A DNA stretch of 64,000 bases, taken from CAYUVH01 sp964448135 (lineage in GTDB: Bacteria > Verrucomicrobiota > Verrucomicrobiia > Limisphaerales > UBA8199). The stretch's first letter is position 1; each line of letters begins with the position of its first letter. Location: contig CAYUVH010000049.1 in NCBI GenBank assembly GCA_964448135.1, positions 1-64,000 of the forward strand. The letters run 5' to 3'. The notes beneath the pieces are model-generated. The model made no database searches. It was not told the origin of the DNA and saw nothing but the letters and a program-made list of their open reading frames with translations. Positions 25,430-33,154 of the stretch are shown piece after piece. The translations under genes were made by a program, and so were the position numbers.

Positions 25430-28400
25430 TTACTCCTTGACGTACGGATAAAGCGTGTGGTTCGGCCAATACATCCACGTGTCATTCAAATGCGTGTTGT
25501 TGTAGCCGCCGAAGAGGAGCAGGCTGTCGCCCGTCCAGACAGTGCTTGCAATGCGCGGGGAAGGGGCGCCGATGTTGGACAATTCGGACCAGGTGTCGGT
25601 TGCGGGATCGTACATGGCGCCGGTGCCGACGTAACGCGCCGGGTCGCTGGTGCCGTTGACGCCTTCGTCGTTTACGCCGCCCCAGAAAATCATTTTGCTG
25701 CCGGTCCAGAGTGCTTGCGTGAGCACACGGCCCTTCGGCGCGCCGATGCTGCTCATGCGCCGCCATTTGTCGGTCTCGGGGTTGTAGCGCGCGCCGTCGT
25801 CGAAGCACTCCGCTGCACTATCCTTCTCGCGGGAGCCACCGCCCCAGATGATCATTTCCTTGCCGGTCCACACGGCAAGCGGATGGACGCGCGGGCTGGG
25901 GGCGCCGTCCAGGGAGATGTCGCGCCAGGAATCCTTGGCCGGGTTATAAATGCCGCCGTCGTTCAAGCCCTGGGTGGTGTTGGCGCCGCCCCAGACGATT
26001 ACCTCCTTGCCGGCCGCCACCATGGCGTTCCAGCAGCGTTTGCTGGGCGCGCCTTTGGTCGTGATTGTTTTCCAGGAGTCGGATAAAGGATCGTAGCGTC
26101 CGCCGGTGTTCAGATGCGCGTCGGCGTGGCCGCCTTGATAGCGGCTGTGCGAATCGGTGTAGCCGCCCCACACACACATTTCCCGACCGTTCCAAACGGC
26201 CGCGGCATCGAAGCGTTCGGAGGGAGCGTTCTTCATGGAAACCGGCGACCACAAATCCGAATTGGGATTGTAGCGCGCGCCGTCGCCGTGATTGAAATCG
26301 TTGCCATTCTCGCCGCCGAAGCCGCCCCAGATGATCATTTCCTTACCGGTCCACACCGAGGAGGCGCCCGTGCGGGTACTGGGCCGGCCTTTGGAGGGAA
26401 GTTCGCGCCAAACCTTGGACGCGGGGTTGTAGCGTGCGCCGTCGTCGAAACTGACGCCCATGCCTTCTCCGCCGAAGACAACCATCTCCTTGCCAGTCCA
26501 GGCAATGGCGTTGCCGGAACGACCCTTGAGCGGCGAGGCCGCTTGTTCCTGCCAGGCGGGTCCGGTCCGGTCCTTTGCCGAAGAATCCTGCTGATAGCCG
26601 GCCTTAAGCAATTCCGAATCCGCGGGACTCGGTGAATACAGCACGCCGCCGATATTCAATCGCCGTTCCTCGACCGGTCCCGACGCGAAAGGCGAGGATC
26701 TCAGTCTGCCGTCGCCTACATTGAACGTCTGGGCGAGTTTGGGGTTTCGCTGCCAGGCGTTCGAGGTGGTTTTAAACAAAGCCGGGTTTTCCACCTTCAT
26801 TGCGGAGCGAGTGGTAAAGGGGTCACTGGCCGCCTTGGGCGCTGTGGGCGGGGTGGGCGGCTTCGGTGGAACCGGAGGAACCGGCGCGATGGGGATGGCG
26901 GGAGGCGGAGACATTTTCAGCGGCCGTGAGGGGATGCCAGGCTGGGGGGGAGACACCGGCTCGGGTGGTGTTGCGCCATGTTCCTGCAGGGCCAGAAGGA
27001 TTTCGTCGGCAATTTCGCCAGACCGGGGAGTGGTCCGGAGACGGGATTCGAAAGTATTCTCGGATGGATAGCGCAACTGCATGCCGATGCCCACATTCTG
27101 AGTCTGATACGCTGAATTCCGATACTGGGCTCTTAGTTGAGTCGGAGTTGCTCCGTTCGTGGTAGCGAGGTTCGGGTCGGCGTGATTGGCGAGGAGAAAC
27201 TCGACCATGGAAGATTGGCCGGCCTTGGCGGCGGCCGCCAAGGGAGTCATGCCATGATCATCGCGCGCGTTGATGTCCGCACCTTTGTCGAGCAGCGCTT
27301 TGGCGGCGTTGGTGAGGTCGGCGCGGGCCGCCCAGTGAAGCGGAGTTTCGCCAGCGCGATTGGTTTCTGACGCTTTCGCGCCGGCCTGGAGCAGCTTTTC
27401 GAGAATACCAGGCTGCCCGAGCGCATAGTACAACGGTGTCATCCCGAACTCACCGCGCTCGGTTGGGTCGGCTTCGTGATCCAGAAGCGTTTGAACCACA
27501 TTAGTCAGGCCCTGGCCGATGGCAGTGAGCAACGGTGGAACTCCCTTTCCTCCGGGAAGGTTTACGGCAGCATGTTTGGCGAGCAATAATTCGAAAAAAT
27601 CCGGCTGGCGTAACCCATAGTTCATCGGCCGGCTACCGTTTTGCTCCGGGATATCGGGGTCGGCATTGTGGTTCAACAGCCAGCGCGCCATGTCCCATTT
27701 TCCCTTTTGGCAGGCGATAAGCAGCGGCGTTGCCGATTTTTGGTCGGTGGCGTTGAGCTCAGCGCCTTTGGAGAGCAGTGCGTCGGCGACGGCGATGAAG
27801 CCCTTTTCAGCGGCCCGGTGGAGGGGCGTCTGGCGGTTATTGTCGCGAGCGTTCACGTCCGCGCCGTGAGCCAGCAACAGTTCAACCATGGACTTGTGTC
27901 CATTGGCTGCGGCGGCGTGAAGCGGCGACGAAAGATTGTCGCCAACGGAAGTGCTGGCTCCGTTGTTCAGCAGGAACTCGGCCACCACGAGTTGTCCGTT
28001 GGCCGCGGCTTGAAGCAATGGGGTTCCGGTCGTGCCCATCGAGTTGATCAGGTCGGGGCTGTCCTTGATGAGGGCCTGGATGCGTTTGACTTCCTCGGCT
28101 TCGGAACTGGTGGGAGCAGCGGCTGCGGCAGCAGGGGGGGCGCCTGCCGCCGGAGCCGTGATCCCCAGCCCGGTTAAATTCTGCCGGCTCAGGGTCGCGA
28201 GTTGGATTTGATCGGAGAACTCGCGCAGGATGCGTTCGTATTGCGCGGCCGCATCGGCTTTGTTGCCTTGTTTGCGGTAACATTCGCCGAGTCGGAAAAT
28301 GGCGGTAGCGGCGAGCTTGCGGTCCTTGTCGAACTGCCCGGCCACGGACTGGTAGGCCTGGATGGCCGCGGGCAGGTTTTGGTTGGCCTCTTCCTCGAAC

Positions 28401-28504
28401 AGCCCCTTTTGCAGGGAGGAAGTCAGGTCGTTCGTGCCGTTGGCCCCGCGAGCGACGAGAACCATGAGTGCGATAAAATGCGTTAGGAGGATTTTGGTCT
28501 TCAT
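25430..28504 (-). CDS. Giant exported ankyrin-repeat plus kelch-propeller protein
   Basis: A 1024-residue protein with a signal peptide (residues 1-23). A YbgF/TPR-like segment (~30-115, AIQAYQSVAGQFDKDRKL and FRLGECYRKQGNKADAAAQY) is followed by about 9 ankyrin repeats (~140-470, for example GHKSMVELLLAHGADVNARD). Next comes a Pro-rich linker (~520-560), then a six- to seven-bladed kelch-type propeller (~640-1015) whose blades repeat WTGKEMIIWGG and GARYNP. It should act in protein binding in the periplasm or at the surface. It lies 15 nt behind the small membrane gene 28520 in an operon whose promoter shares a 20-bp element with the neighbouring two-component operon. Confidence 0.88.
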   Translation of the reverse strand: MKTKILLTHFIALMVLVARGANGTNDLTSSLQKGLFEEEANQNLPAAIQAYQSVAGQFDKDRKLAATAIFRLGECYRKQGNKADAAAQYERILREFSDQIQLATLSRQNLTGLGITAPAAGAPPAAAAAAPTSSEAEEVKRIQALIKDSPDLINSMGTTGTPLLQAAANGQLVVAEFLLNNGASTSVGDNLSSPLHAAAANGHKSMVELLLAHGADVNARDNNRQTPLHRAAEKGFIAVADALLSKGAELNATDQKSATPLLIACQKGKWDMARWLLNHNADPDIPEQNGSRPMNYGLRQPDFFELLLAKHAAVNLPGGKGVPPLLTAIGQGLTNVVQTLLDHEADPTERGEFGMTPLYYALGQPGILEKLLQAGAKASETNRAGETPLHWAARADLTNAAKALLDKGADINARDDHGMTPLAAAAKAGQSSMVEFLLANHADPNLATTNGATPTQLRAQYRNSAYQTQNVGIGMQLRYPSENTFESRLRTTPRSGEIADEILLALQEHGATPPEPVSPPQPGIPSRPLKMSPPPAIPIAPVPPVPPKPPTPPTAPKAASDPFTTRSAMKVENPALFKTTSNAWQRNPKLAQTFNVGDGRLRSSPFASGPVEERRLNIGGVLYSPSPADSELLKAGYQQDSSAKDRTGPAWQEQAASPLKGRSGNAIAWTGKEMVVFGGEGMGVSFDDGARYNPASKVWRELPSKGRPSTRTGASSVWTGKEMIIWGGFGGENGNDFNHGDGARYNPNSDLWSPVSMKNAPSERFDAAAVWNGREMCVWGGYTDSHSRYQGGHADAHLNTGGRYDPLSDSWKTITTKGAPSKRCWNAMVAAGKEVIVWGGANTTQGLNDGGIYNPAKDSWRDISLDGAPSPRVHPLAVWTGKEMIIWGGGSREKDSAAECFDDGARYNPETDKWRRMSSIGAPKGRVLTQALWTGSKMIFWGGVNDEGVNGTSDPARYVGTGAMYDPATDTWSELSNIGAPSPRIASTVWTGDSLLLFGGYNNTHLNDTWMYWPNHTLYPYVKE

Positions 28505-28519
28505 GAGGATGAGATTGGT

Positions 28520-28960
28520 TTAGCGTGCGCGGCTTAAGGGTGAGCTGCCGGCCATACGGCTGAGAATTTGGTGGGCTTCATCGGTTTGTACCTTGTCTTC
28601 AGCGTCGGAGGCGAGCCGATCCGCGGCCAGGTCGGCGACGAAGCCCAGGCCGTTGACGATGAATTTGCTCGTGGACTCATCGTTGCGTGAGAGTTCCGCG
28701 TCCAGTTGGAGGACGTTGCCGGAGATGATGGTTTCGATGGTCGCGGCGGCACGGGGCGTGCCGTTTTCGCGGACGTCATTCAGGATCGAGCTGAGCTCGA
28801 TGGTGGTGTGCATCCGGTCGGTGACATTGATGAGATGTTCGGCGGTGGCGATCCGGGTTTGAACCTGGAGGTAGTTAAACAGGATGCAGGCCAGTGCGGC
28901 GCCGGCAACGAGGGTCAGCCCTTCGAGGAGCGGGGGGCGGTTGTAGATTTGTGTTTTCAT
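28520..28960 (-). CDS. Hypothetical single-span membrane protein
   Basis: A 146-residue protein with one transmembrane helix at about residues 13-30 (LEGLTLVAGAALACILFNYL). A long helical, acidic extracytoplasmic region follows (ATAEHLINVTDRMHTTIEL). It is not a recognised family. AGGAACGG precedes the ATG at a good distance, a better ribosome site than most in this window. First gene of the operon leading into the ankyrin-kelch gene. The OmpR-type direct-repeat element at 29008-29025 ends 47 nt before its start. Confidence 0.72.
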   Translation of the reverse strand: MKTQIYNRPPLLEGLTLVAGAALACILFNYLQVQTRIATAEHLINVTDRMHTTIELSSILNDVRENGTPRAAATIETIISGNVLQLDAELSRNDESTSKFIVNGLGFVADLAADRLASDAEDKVQTDEAHQILSRMAGSSPLSRAR

Positions 28961-29007
28961 ATTCCGTTCCTATTACAAAGCCACGGTGGCAGGGAATCCG
29001 ACAGGGT

Positions 29008-29025
29008 TTGTCACGGAATTGTAAA
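29008..29025 (-). promoter_or_regulatory. OmpR/PhoB-type direct repeat (site 1)
   Basis: TTGTCAC-GGAA-TTGTAAA: two 7-mers with 11-bp periodicity, the layout bound by tandem winged-helix response regulators. The 20 bases 29008-29027 are identical to those at 32355-32374 upstream of the histidine kinase at 32305. The distance to the start codon is nearly the same (47 against 49 nt). Confidence 0.65.
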
Positions 29026-29059
29026 ATCCCCGGACGGGGCAATGCTCGAAGTGCCAGCT

Positions 29060-29117
29060 AAACTTCAAATACCAAACTTCAAACTTCAGGGAATGGGGGC
29101 AAGCTCCAAACTTCAAC
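29060..29117. repeat. Degenerate short-word repeat (AAACTTCAA type)
   Basis: Near-repeats of the word CAAACTTCAA or AAACTTCA recur (CTAAACTTCAAATACC, AAACTTCAAACTTCAGGG, CTCCAAACTTCAAC). It lies between the regulatory site and the REP element. Confidence 0.55.
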
Positions 29118-29120
29118 TAC

Positions 29121-29214
29121 AGCAGTTTTACTAAAACTGTAGCCGCCGAAAGGTAGGGCCGGCAGTCCCTGCCGGCCGCGGCGTCGCTGCGCGCGGCCAC
29201 ATAATAATTTAATT
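29121..29214. repeat. REP-like palindromic element, family R copy 1
   Basis: It starts with the palindrome CAGTTTTA-C-TAAAACTG, then GTAGGGCC. The hairpin GGCCGGCAG-TCC-CTGCCGGCC (29157-29177) comes next, then a GCGGCG/CGCGGCC region and an AT-rich end. A closely similar copy is at 49592 and a diverged one at 46661. Confidence 0.8.
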
Positions 29215-29218
29215 TGCT

Positions 29219-29899
29219 CTAGAGTTCCAGACGATAGCCGACACCGTGGACGGTTTTGATCCACTTGGGATTGTCGGGATCTTTTTCGAGCTTGGAGCGG
29301 AGGCTGGCGATATGGTTGTCGACGGTGCGGGTGGTGGGGAAGGCGGCGTACCCCCATACGACGTCCAGGAAACGCTCGCGCGAGATGGGTTCGCCCGCGG
29401 CTTCGGCCATGAGGCGGAGCATGGCGAATTCCTTCGCGGTGAAGCGAAGCTGTCGGCGGCCGCTGTGCGCGGTCTGGCGGGCGAGGTCCACTTCGACGTC
29501 GCCGATTTTCAATTTGGCAACCGCTTTGGTGCGGCGTTGGAGCCGACGGAGCATGGCGCGGACGCGGGCGAGGAGTTCGTCGGTACTGAAGGGTTTGACA
29601 AGGTAATCATCCGCGCCGGCGTCGAGTCCGGTGACGCGGTCTTCAACCAGGCCTTTGGCGGTGAGCATGAGCACGGCGACGGATTCGCCCAGGCGCCGGA
29701 GTTCGGCACAGACAGCGAAGCCATCCATTTTGGGCATCATGACATCGAGGAGAATGAGGTCCGGTTTTTCCTTCAGGGCCTTCGCCAGGCCGGCTTCGCC
29801 GTCGGCAGCGGAGAGGACGCGGTAGCCTTCGCCGGACAGGACGTCCGTGATGGCGGTGCGCATGGGGGCTTCGTCTTCGATGATGAGGATGCGTTCCAT
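29219..29899 (-). CDS. OmpR-family response regulator
   Basis: A 226-residue DNA-binding response regulator. The receiver domain (1-120) has the acidic pair E8-D9, phospho-acceptor D52 (LILLDVMMPKMDG) and the conserved Lys in MLTAKG. The C-terminal winged helix (~130-226) has RQLRFTAKEFAMLRLMAEAAGEPISRE and FPTTRTVDNHIASLRSKLE. It lies downstream of its kinase (30068) on the same strand with a 168-nt gap containing short repeats. I infer that it binds the TTGTCAC-N4-TTGTAAA element found before its own operon and before 28960. Confidence 0.95.
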   Translation of the reverse strand: MERILIIEDEAPMRTAITDVLSGEGYRVLSAADGEAGLAKALKEKPDLILLDVMMPKMDGFAVCAELRRLGESVAVLMLTAKGLVEDRVTGLDAGADDYLVKPFSTDELLARVRAMLRRLQRRTKAVAKLKIGDVEVDLARQTAHSGRRQLRFTAKEFAMLRLMAEAAGEPISRERFLDVVWGYAAFPTTRTVDNHIASLRSKLEKDPDNPKWIKTVHGVGYRLEL

Positions 29900-29909
29900 G
29901 GGACTAGAA

Positions 29910-29975
29910 GAAAAAGTCGAAATCTGAAATCCGAAATTCGAAACAAATTAAAAAATTCGAATCTAGCGAAACAAA
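29910..29975. repeat. Degenerate short-word repeat (GAAATCCGAAATTCG type)
   Basis: Words of 7-8 nt recur: GTCGAAAT, CTGAAAT, CCGAAAT, TCGAAAC, then ATTCGAAT. It lies directly upstream of the response regulator start, on its 5' side, and may overlap its ribosome-binding region. Confidence 0.5.
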
Positions 29976-30033
29976 ACGAAATGCACAGAAGGGAACGAGG
30001 TTAATGCAGAAAGAAAGCAGCCCGCTCCTAATG

Positions 30034-30067
30034 GTCTTTCTCTGTGCCTCTGTGTCTCTGTGGTTCA
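30034..30067. repeat. 8-bp-period repeat (CTCTGTGN)
   Basis: CTCTGTGC, CTCTGTGT, CTCTGTGG run head to tail directly after the kinase stop codon (minus-strand reading CCACAGAG, ACACAGAG, GCACAGAG). The kinase and regulator genes are thus separated by two different short-period arrays. Confidence 0.6.
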
Positions 30068-32305
30068 TCAGGCCTTGGCTTCTTTGGGTGTGATGGGGAG
30101 CTCGATGGTGAAACGGCTGCCTTTTCCCGGGGCGCTTTCGACGAGGACGCGGCCGGCGTGGGCTTCGACGATGTGTTTGACGATGCTAAGTCCAATGCCG
30201 ACGCCCTGGGTTTCGCGCCGGAGCTCGGAGCCGCGCCGGTAGAAGCGTTCGAAAATCTTTTCGTGCTCCTCACTGGGAATGCCCGGGCCGTGGTCCTGAA
30301 CAAAAAGTTGAATGCGGTCGGTTGAGGTGGACGAGGTTTGCAAGCCGACGGTCACGGTCTGGCCGGCGGCGGAATGTTTGATGGCGTTGTCGATGAGATT
30401 CACGAGCGCTTGTTGGACGGCTTTGCCGTCCGCTCGCGGTTGGATCGTAGCCAAAGCGGCGGGTGCGGGAAGGAGTTCGAGCTTCACCTGTTTCTCGGCG
30501 GCGTAGTTTTGGAGGAGCGTCACCGTCTGGCGCACCAGTTCCGGCAGGTCGGTGGGTTCGAGTTCGTATTGTTTGCGGCCTTGCTCGATGCGCGAATAGT
30601 CGAGGACGTTTTCGATGAGCGAGGAAAGCCGGCGGCATTCCTGGACCATGAAGTGATAATATTCTTGTTGCCGCGCAGCATCTCCCACCTTGCCACGTTC
30701 GAGGCTCTCAGCCATGAGCCGGACCGAGGCAATGGGGGCGCGCAGTTCGTGGGAAACGCTGGAAACGAAATTGCTTTTGAGTTCGTTCAGCCGGAGCTGT
30801 CGTTGCAGTCCCCGCCAGGAAGCGAGGACTCCCAACAGCGCGGCGAGAGAAGCCGCGGCCACGAGGCCACCCATGAGCAGTGCGTGACGACGATACGCCG
30901 CGTAAAGAACCTGCGAATCCGCGAGATAGAGCTGCACCACGAAGCGAGGCCGGCCCGGAACGCCGCCGGCCGTGGATAATTCCGTGCCTGTAAAGGGGAG
31001 GCTGCCACCGGCTTCGGCAAAAATCATGCGCGAATCAATTGCTGAAGCCGAAACGCCCGAATCCGCCGTCCGACCCAGCGGCTGGCCTTCGAGCCAGACG
31101 GCGACACCCAGGTAGCCGGGGAGTTTTACGTCCACGTTCGCCAGCGCCCGGCCCAGGGAGCGTTCGAGGGCGGATTGCGGCAGCGCCCTCACGGTAATCT
31201 GCGGCGGCGGAGCCGGCTGGCCCGGTTCAACGGCCGCTGGCATTTCGGGTGGCCGGAGCGAGCACAACCAAAGCATCCCGGCCTGCTCGATCCAAAAACT
31301 GGCCGGACTTCGCGTATTGAGCCGCCCGCTCTGGGAGAGTTGTGCGGCCAGTTCATGCATGCGCGCGTTGGCGAGCCAGAGCCGTTTCCACGCCTCCACG
31401 CCGGCGGGGAGCGCGGATTGCGGATTCAGGGCTGCGACCTGGGCCAATTTGTCGAGCAGGCTGGGGACCAGCGGACTCGGCGCGCGCCACACTTGATCGG
31501 GGATTTCATTCCAAAGCGCTTCGGTGGGGCCGGTCTTCAGCGAATAACGAAGCGCCTCGGCGTAGGCGAGATTGGGCAAGGGCAGCCCGGTGTCGCTCAG
31601 GATATCGCGACTCGATTCGGCGAACTGCAGCGCCTGCGTAACGGCGTCAGCCGGCGGCATGGACGCCAGTTGGGCGCGCAGGGCGAGGAACATGGCGTTG
31701 GTGATCGCCGGGGGTGATGGGGCGAGGTCGAGAAATCTGGCCACCTGTTCCGGGAAAGCGGAGGGATCCTGCGCCGCGGAATCTCCGGATTGGAGCGCGG
31801 CCCACTCGGCGCGCTGTTCGGTGGAGAGACGAGTGAACCAGGGAGGCGGTTGCGGCGCGGGATTGAAATCGAGCGCGCCGGCGAAATGGCCCTCGGGCGT
31901 GAGCAGGAACGAGCAGGGAAAAACTTCGTCGGGTTGTAGGCCGGGGAATTCGGTTTGCCACTCGGCGAGCTGGGAATTGTAGCGTTGCGCGGGATCGGCC
32001 ACGGCCTGGTTATCGAACGCCTGGGTTCGATGGCTGCCCGGCCAGGCACCGGCGACGTCCTCTTCGTGTTGTAGCCAGACGTGGGAGAAACGTTCGAACC
32101 GCGAGAGCAGCGCGCCCCACGGACGTTCGAGGCTGGTGGCGTATTGGCGGGCGAGTTCCTCGGCGCGTCGGCGCGCGTCGCGCTCCACGGCGGCGCGATT
32201 CTGGATGATGGCGCTGAGGGCGATCGCGGCAATGACCACCACCGGCAGCAGGATGCACACTGCCTGCCACACAAAAGCGGGTTTGGATCCGGATCGCGAA
32301 CTCAT
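30068..32305 (-). CDS. Membrane sensor histidine kinase
   Basis: A 745-residue inner-membrane kinase. TM1 is at about 13-34 and a large extracytoplasmic sensor domain follows at ~36-455, with no recognised sensor family. TM2 is at ~462-485 (LLMGGLVAAASLAALLGVL). HisKA has the phospho-accepting His in SSVSHELRAPIASVRLMAES. The HATPase domain carries the N box NLIDNAIKHS, G1 QDHGPGIP and G2 GVGIGLSIVKHIVEAH. Partner of the OmpR-type regulator at 29219 in the same direction. The 11-bp-period direct repeat at 32355 ends 49 nt before the ATG, suggesting autoregulation. Confidence 0.94.
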   Translation of the reverse strand: MSSRSGSKPAFVWQAVCILLPVVVIAAIALSAIIQNRAAVERDARRRAEELARQYATSLERPWGALLSRFERFSHVWLQHEEDVAGAWPGSHRTQAFDNQAVADPAQRYNSQLAEWQTEFPGLQPDEVFPCSFLLTPEGHFAGALDFNPAPQPPPWFTRLSTEQRAEWAALQSGDSAAQDPSAFPEQVARFLDLAPSPPAITNAMFLALRAQLASMPPADAVTQALQFAESSRDILSDTGLPLPNLAYAEALRYSLKTGPTEALWNEIPDQVWRAPSPLVPSLLDKLAQVAALNPQSALPAGVEAWKRLWLANARMHELAAQLSQSGRLNTRSPASFWIEQAGMLWLCSLRPPEMPAAVEPGQPAPPPQITVRALPQSALERSLGRALANVDVKLPGYLGVAVWLEGQPLGRTADSGVSASAIDSRMIFAEAGGSLPFTGTELSTAGGVPGRPRFVVQLYLADSQVLYAAYRRHALLMGGLVAAASLAALLGVLASWRGLQRQLRLNELKSNFVSSVSHELRAPIASVRLMAESLERGKVGDAARQQEYYHFMVQECRRLSSLIENVLDYSRIEQGRKQYELEPTDLPELVRQTVTLLQNYAAEKQVKLELLPAPAALATIQPRADGKAVQQALVNLIDNAIKHSAAGQTVTVGLQTSSTSTDRIQLFVQDHGPGIPSEEHEKIFERFYRRGSELRRETQGVGIGLSIVKHIVEAHAGRVLVESAPGKGSRFTIELPITPKEAKA

Positions 32306-32354
32306 TCAGGCAGATTAGCCAGCCGACCAGACTAAACTGCCGGAAAAACCGGAC

Positions 32355-32372
32355 TTGTCACGGAATTGTAAA
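32355..32372 (-). promoter_or_regulatory. OmpR/PhoB-type direct repeat (site 2)
   Basis: TTGTCAC-GGAA-TTGTAAA, identical to site 1 at 29008 over 20 bases, 49 nt before the kinase start. Nearby, CGCTAATGAACGCTAATG (32396-32413) is a two-unit word repeat. Nothing else is evident in 32306-32545. Confidence 0.65.
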
Positions 32373-32545
32373 ATTCCGGAGAAAGTAGACTCAACCGCTA
32401 ATGAACGCTAATGGGGGATCAGAATCGGAGAAGCCGAAAGGCTCTGGCCAAAAAGTGGGGGCAAAAATATTCAAAAAATGCCGGGAGCAGCTGCGAAAAA
32501 ACCAAGCAATTTCAGAGTCTTCTGTCTTCTGAGGAGCCGGTCGGT

Positions 32546-33154
32546 TCAAGCCAGAACTTCCAGCGCCCGCAAGGTGGCGGCGTTGCGGCTTTCGACACCG
32601 AGTTTTTCGTAGATGTGCTCGAGGTGCTTTTTGACGGTGGCGGAGCTGATGGAAAGGATCTGGCCGGATTCGCTGTTCGTTTTGCCCTGGGCGACCCAGA
32701 AGAGAATTTCAGCTTCGCGGGCCGAAAGTCCGAGTTGCTCGAGGGGTTTGGGGGAAGTGAAATCCGCTTTAAAGCCGCTGCGCTGTTGGGCGCGTTCGAG
32801 CCGCGCTTCGATGGTGGCGAGGAGGTCGTCGAGTTTGACGGGTTTGATGAGGTAATCGTCGGCGCCAAGGTTCATCCCGGTGCGGACATCGGTGCGTTCG
32901 CCTTTGGCGGTCAGGAAGACGAACGGAATGCGCGAGGTTGAATCGTCCTTGCGCAGGGCGTCGAGCACGGCGTAGCCGTCCATGTTGGGCATGAGCACGT
33001 CGCACAGGATGAGGTCGGGCAGCTCGCGGCGGGCGGCTTCGATGCCGGCGAGGCCGTCGCCGGCGAGGACCGGGCGGAATTCCTCGAGCTGGAGGATTTG
33101 TTCGAGGTTGGCCCGCATGGCGGGTTCGTCTTCAATGACCAGGATTTTTTTCAT
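32546..33154 (-). CDS. NarL/LuxR-family response regulator
   Basis: A 202-residue response regulator. The receiver has E8-D9, phospho-acceptor D52 (LILCDVLMPNMDG) and Lys in LTAKGERTD. The LuxR-type HTH at ~140-200 has GLSAREAEILFWVAQGKTNS and SSATVKKHLEHIYEKLGV. The ATG overlaps the stop of the upstream kinase gene by 4 nt, so translation is coupled. A perfect 18-bp palindrome at 34955 before the kinase gene is a plausible binding site. Confidence 0.94.
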   Translation of the reverse strand: MKKILVIEDEPAMRANLEQILQLEEFRPVLAGDGLAGIEAARRELPDLILCDVLMPNMDGYAVLDALRKDDSTSRIPFVFLTAKGERTDVRTGMNLGADDYLIKPVKLDDLLATIEARLERAQQRSGFKADFTSPKPLEQLGLSAREAEILFWVAQGKTNSESGQILSISSATVKKHLEHIYEKLGVESRNAATLRALEVLA

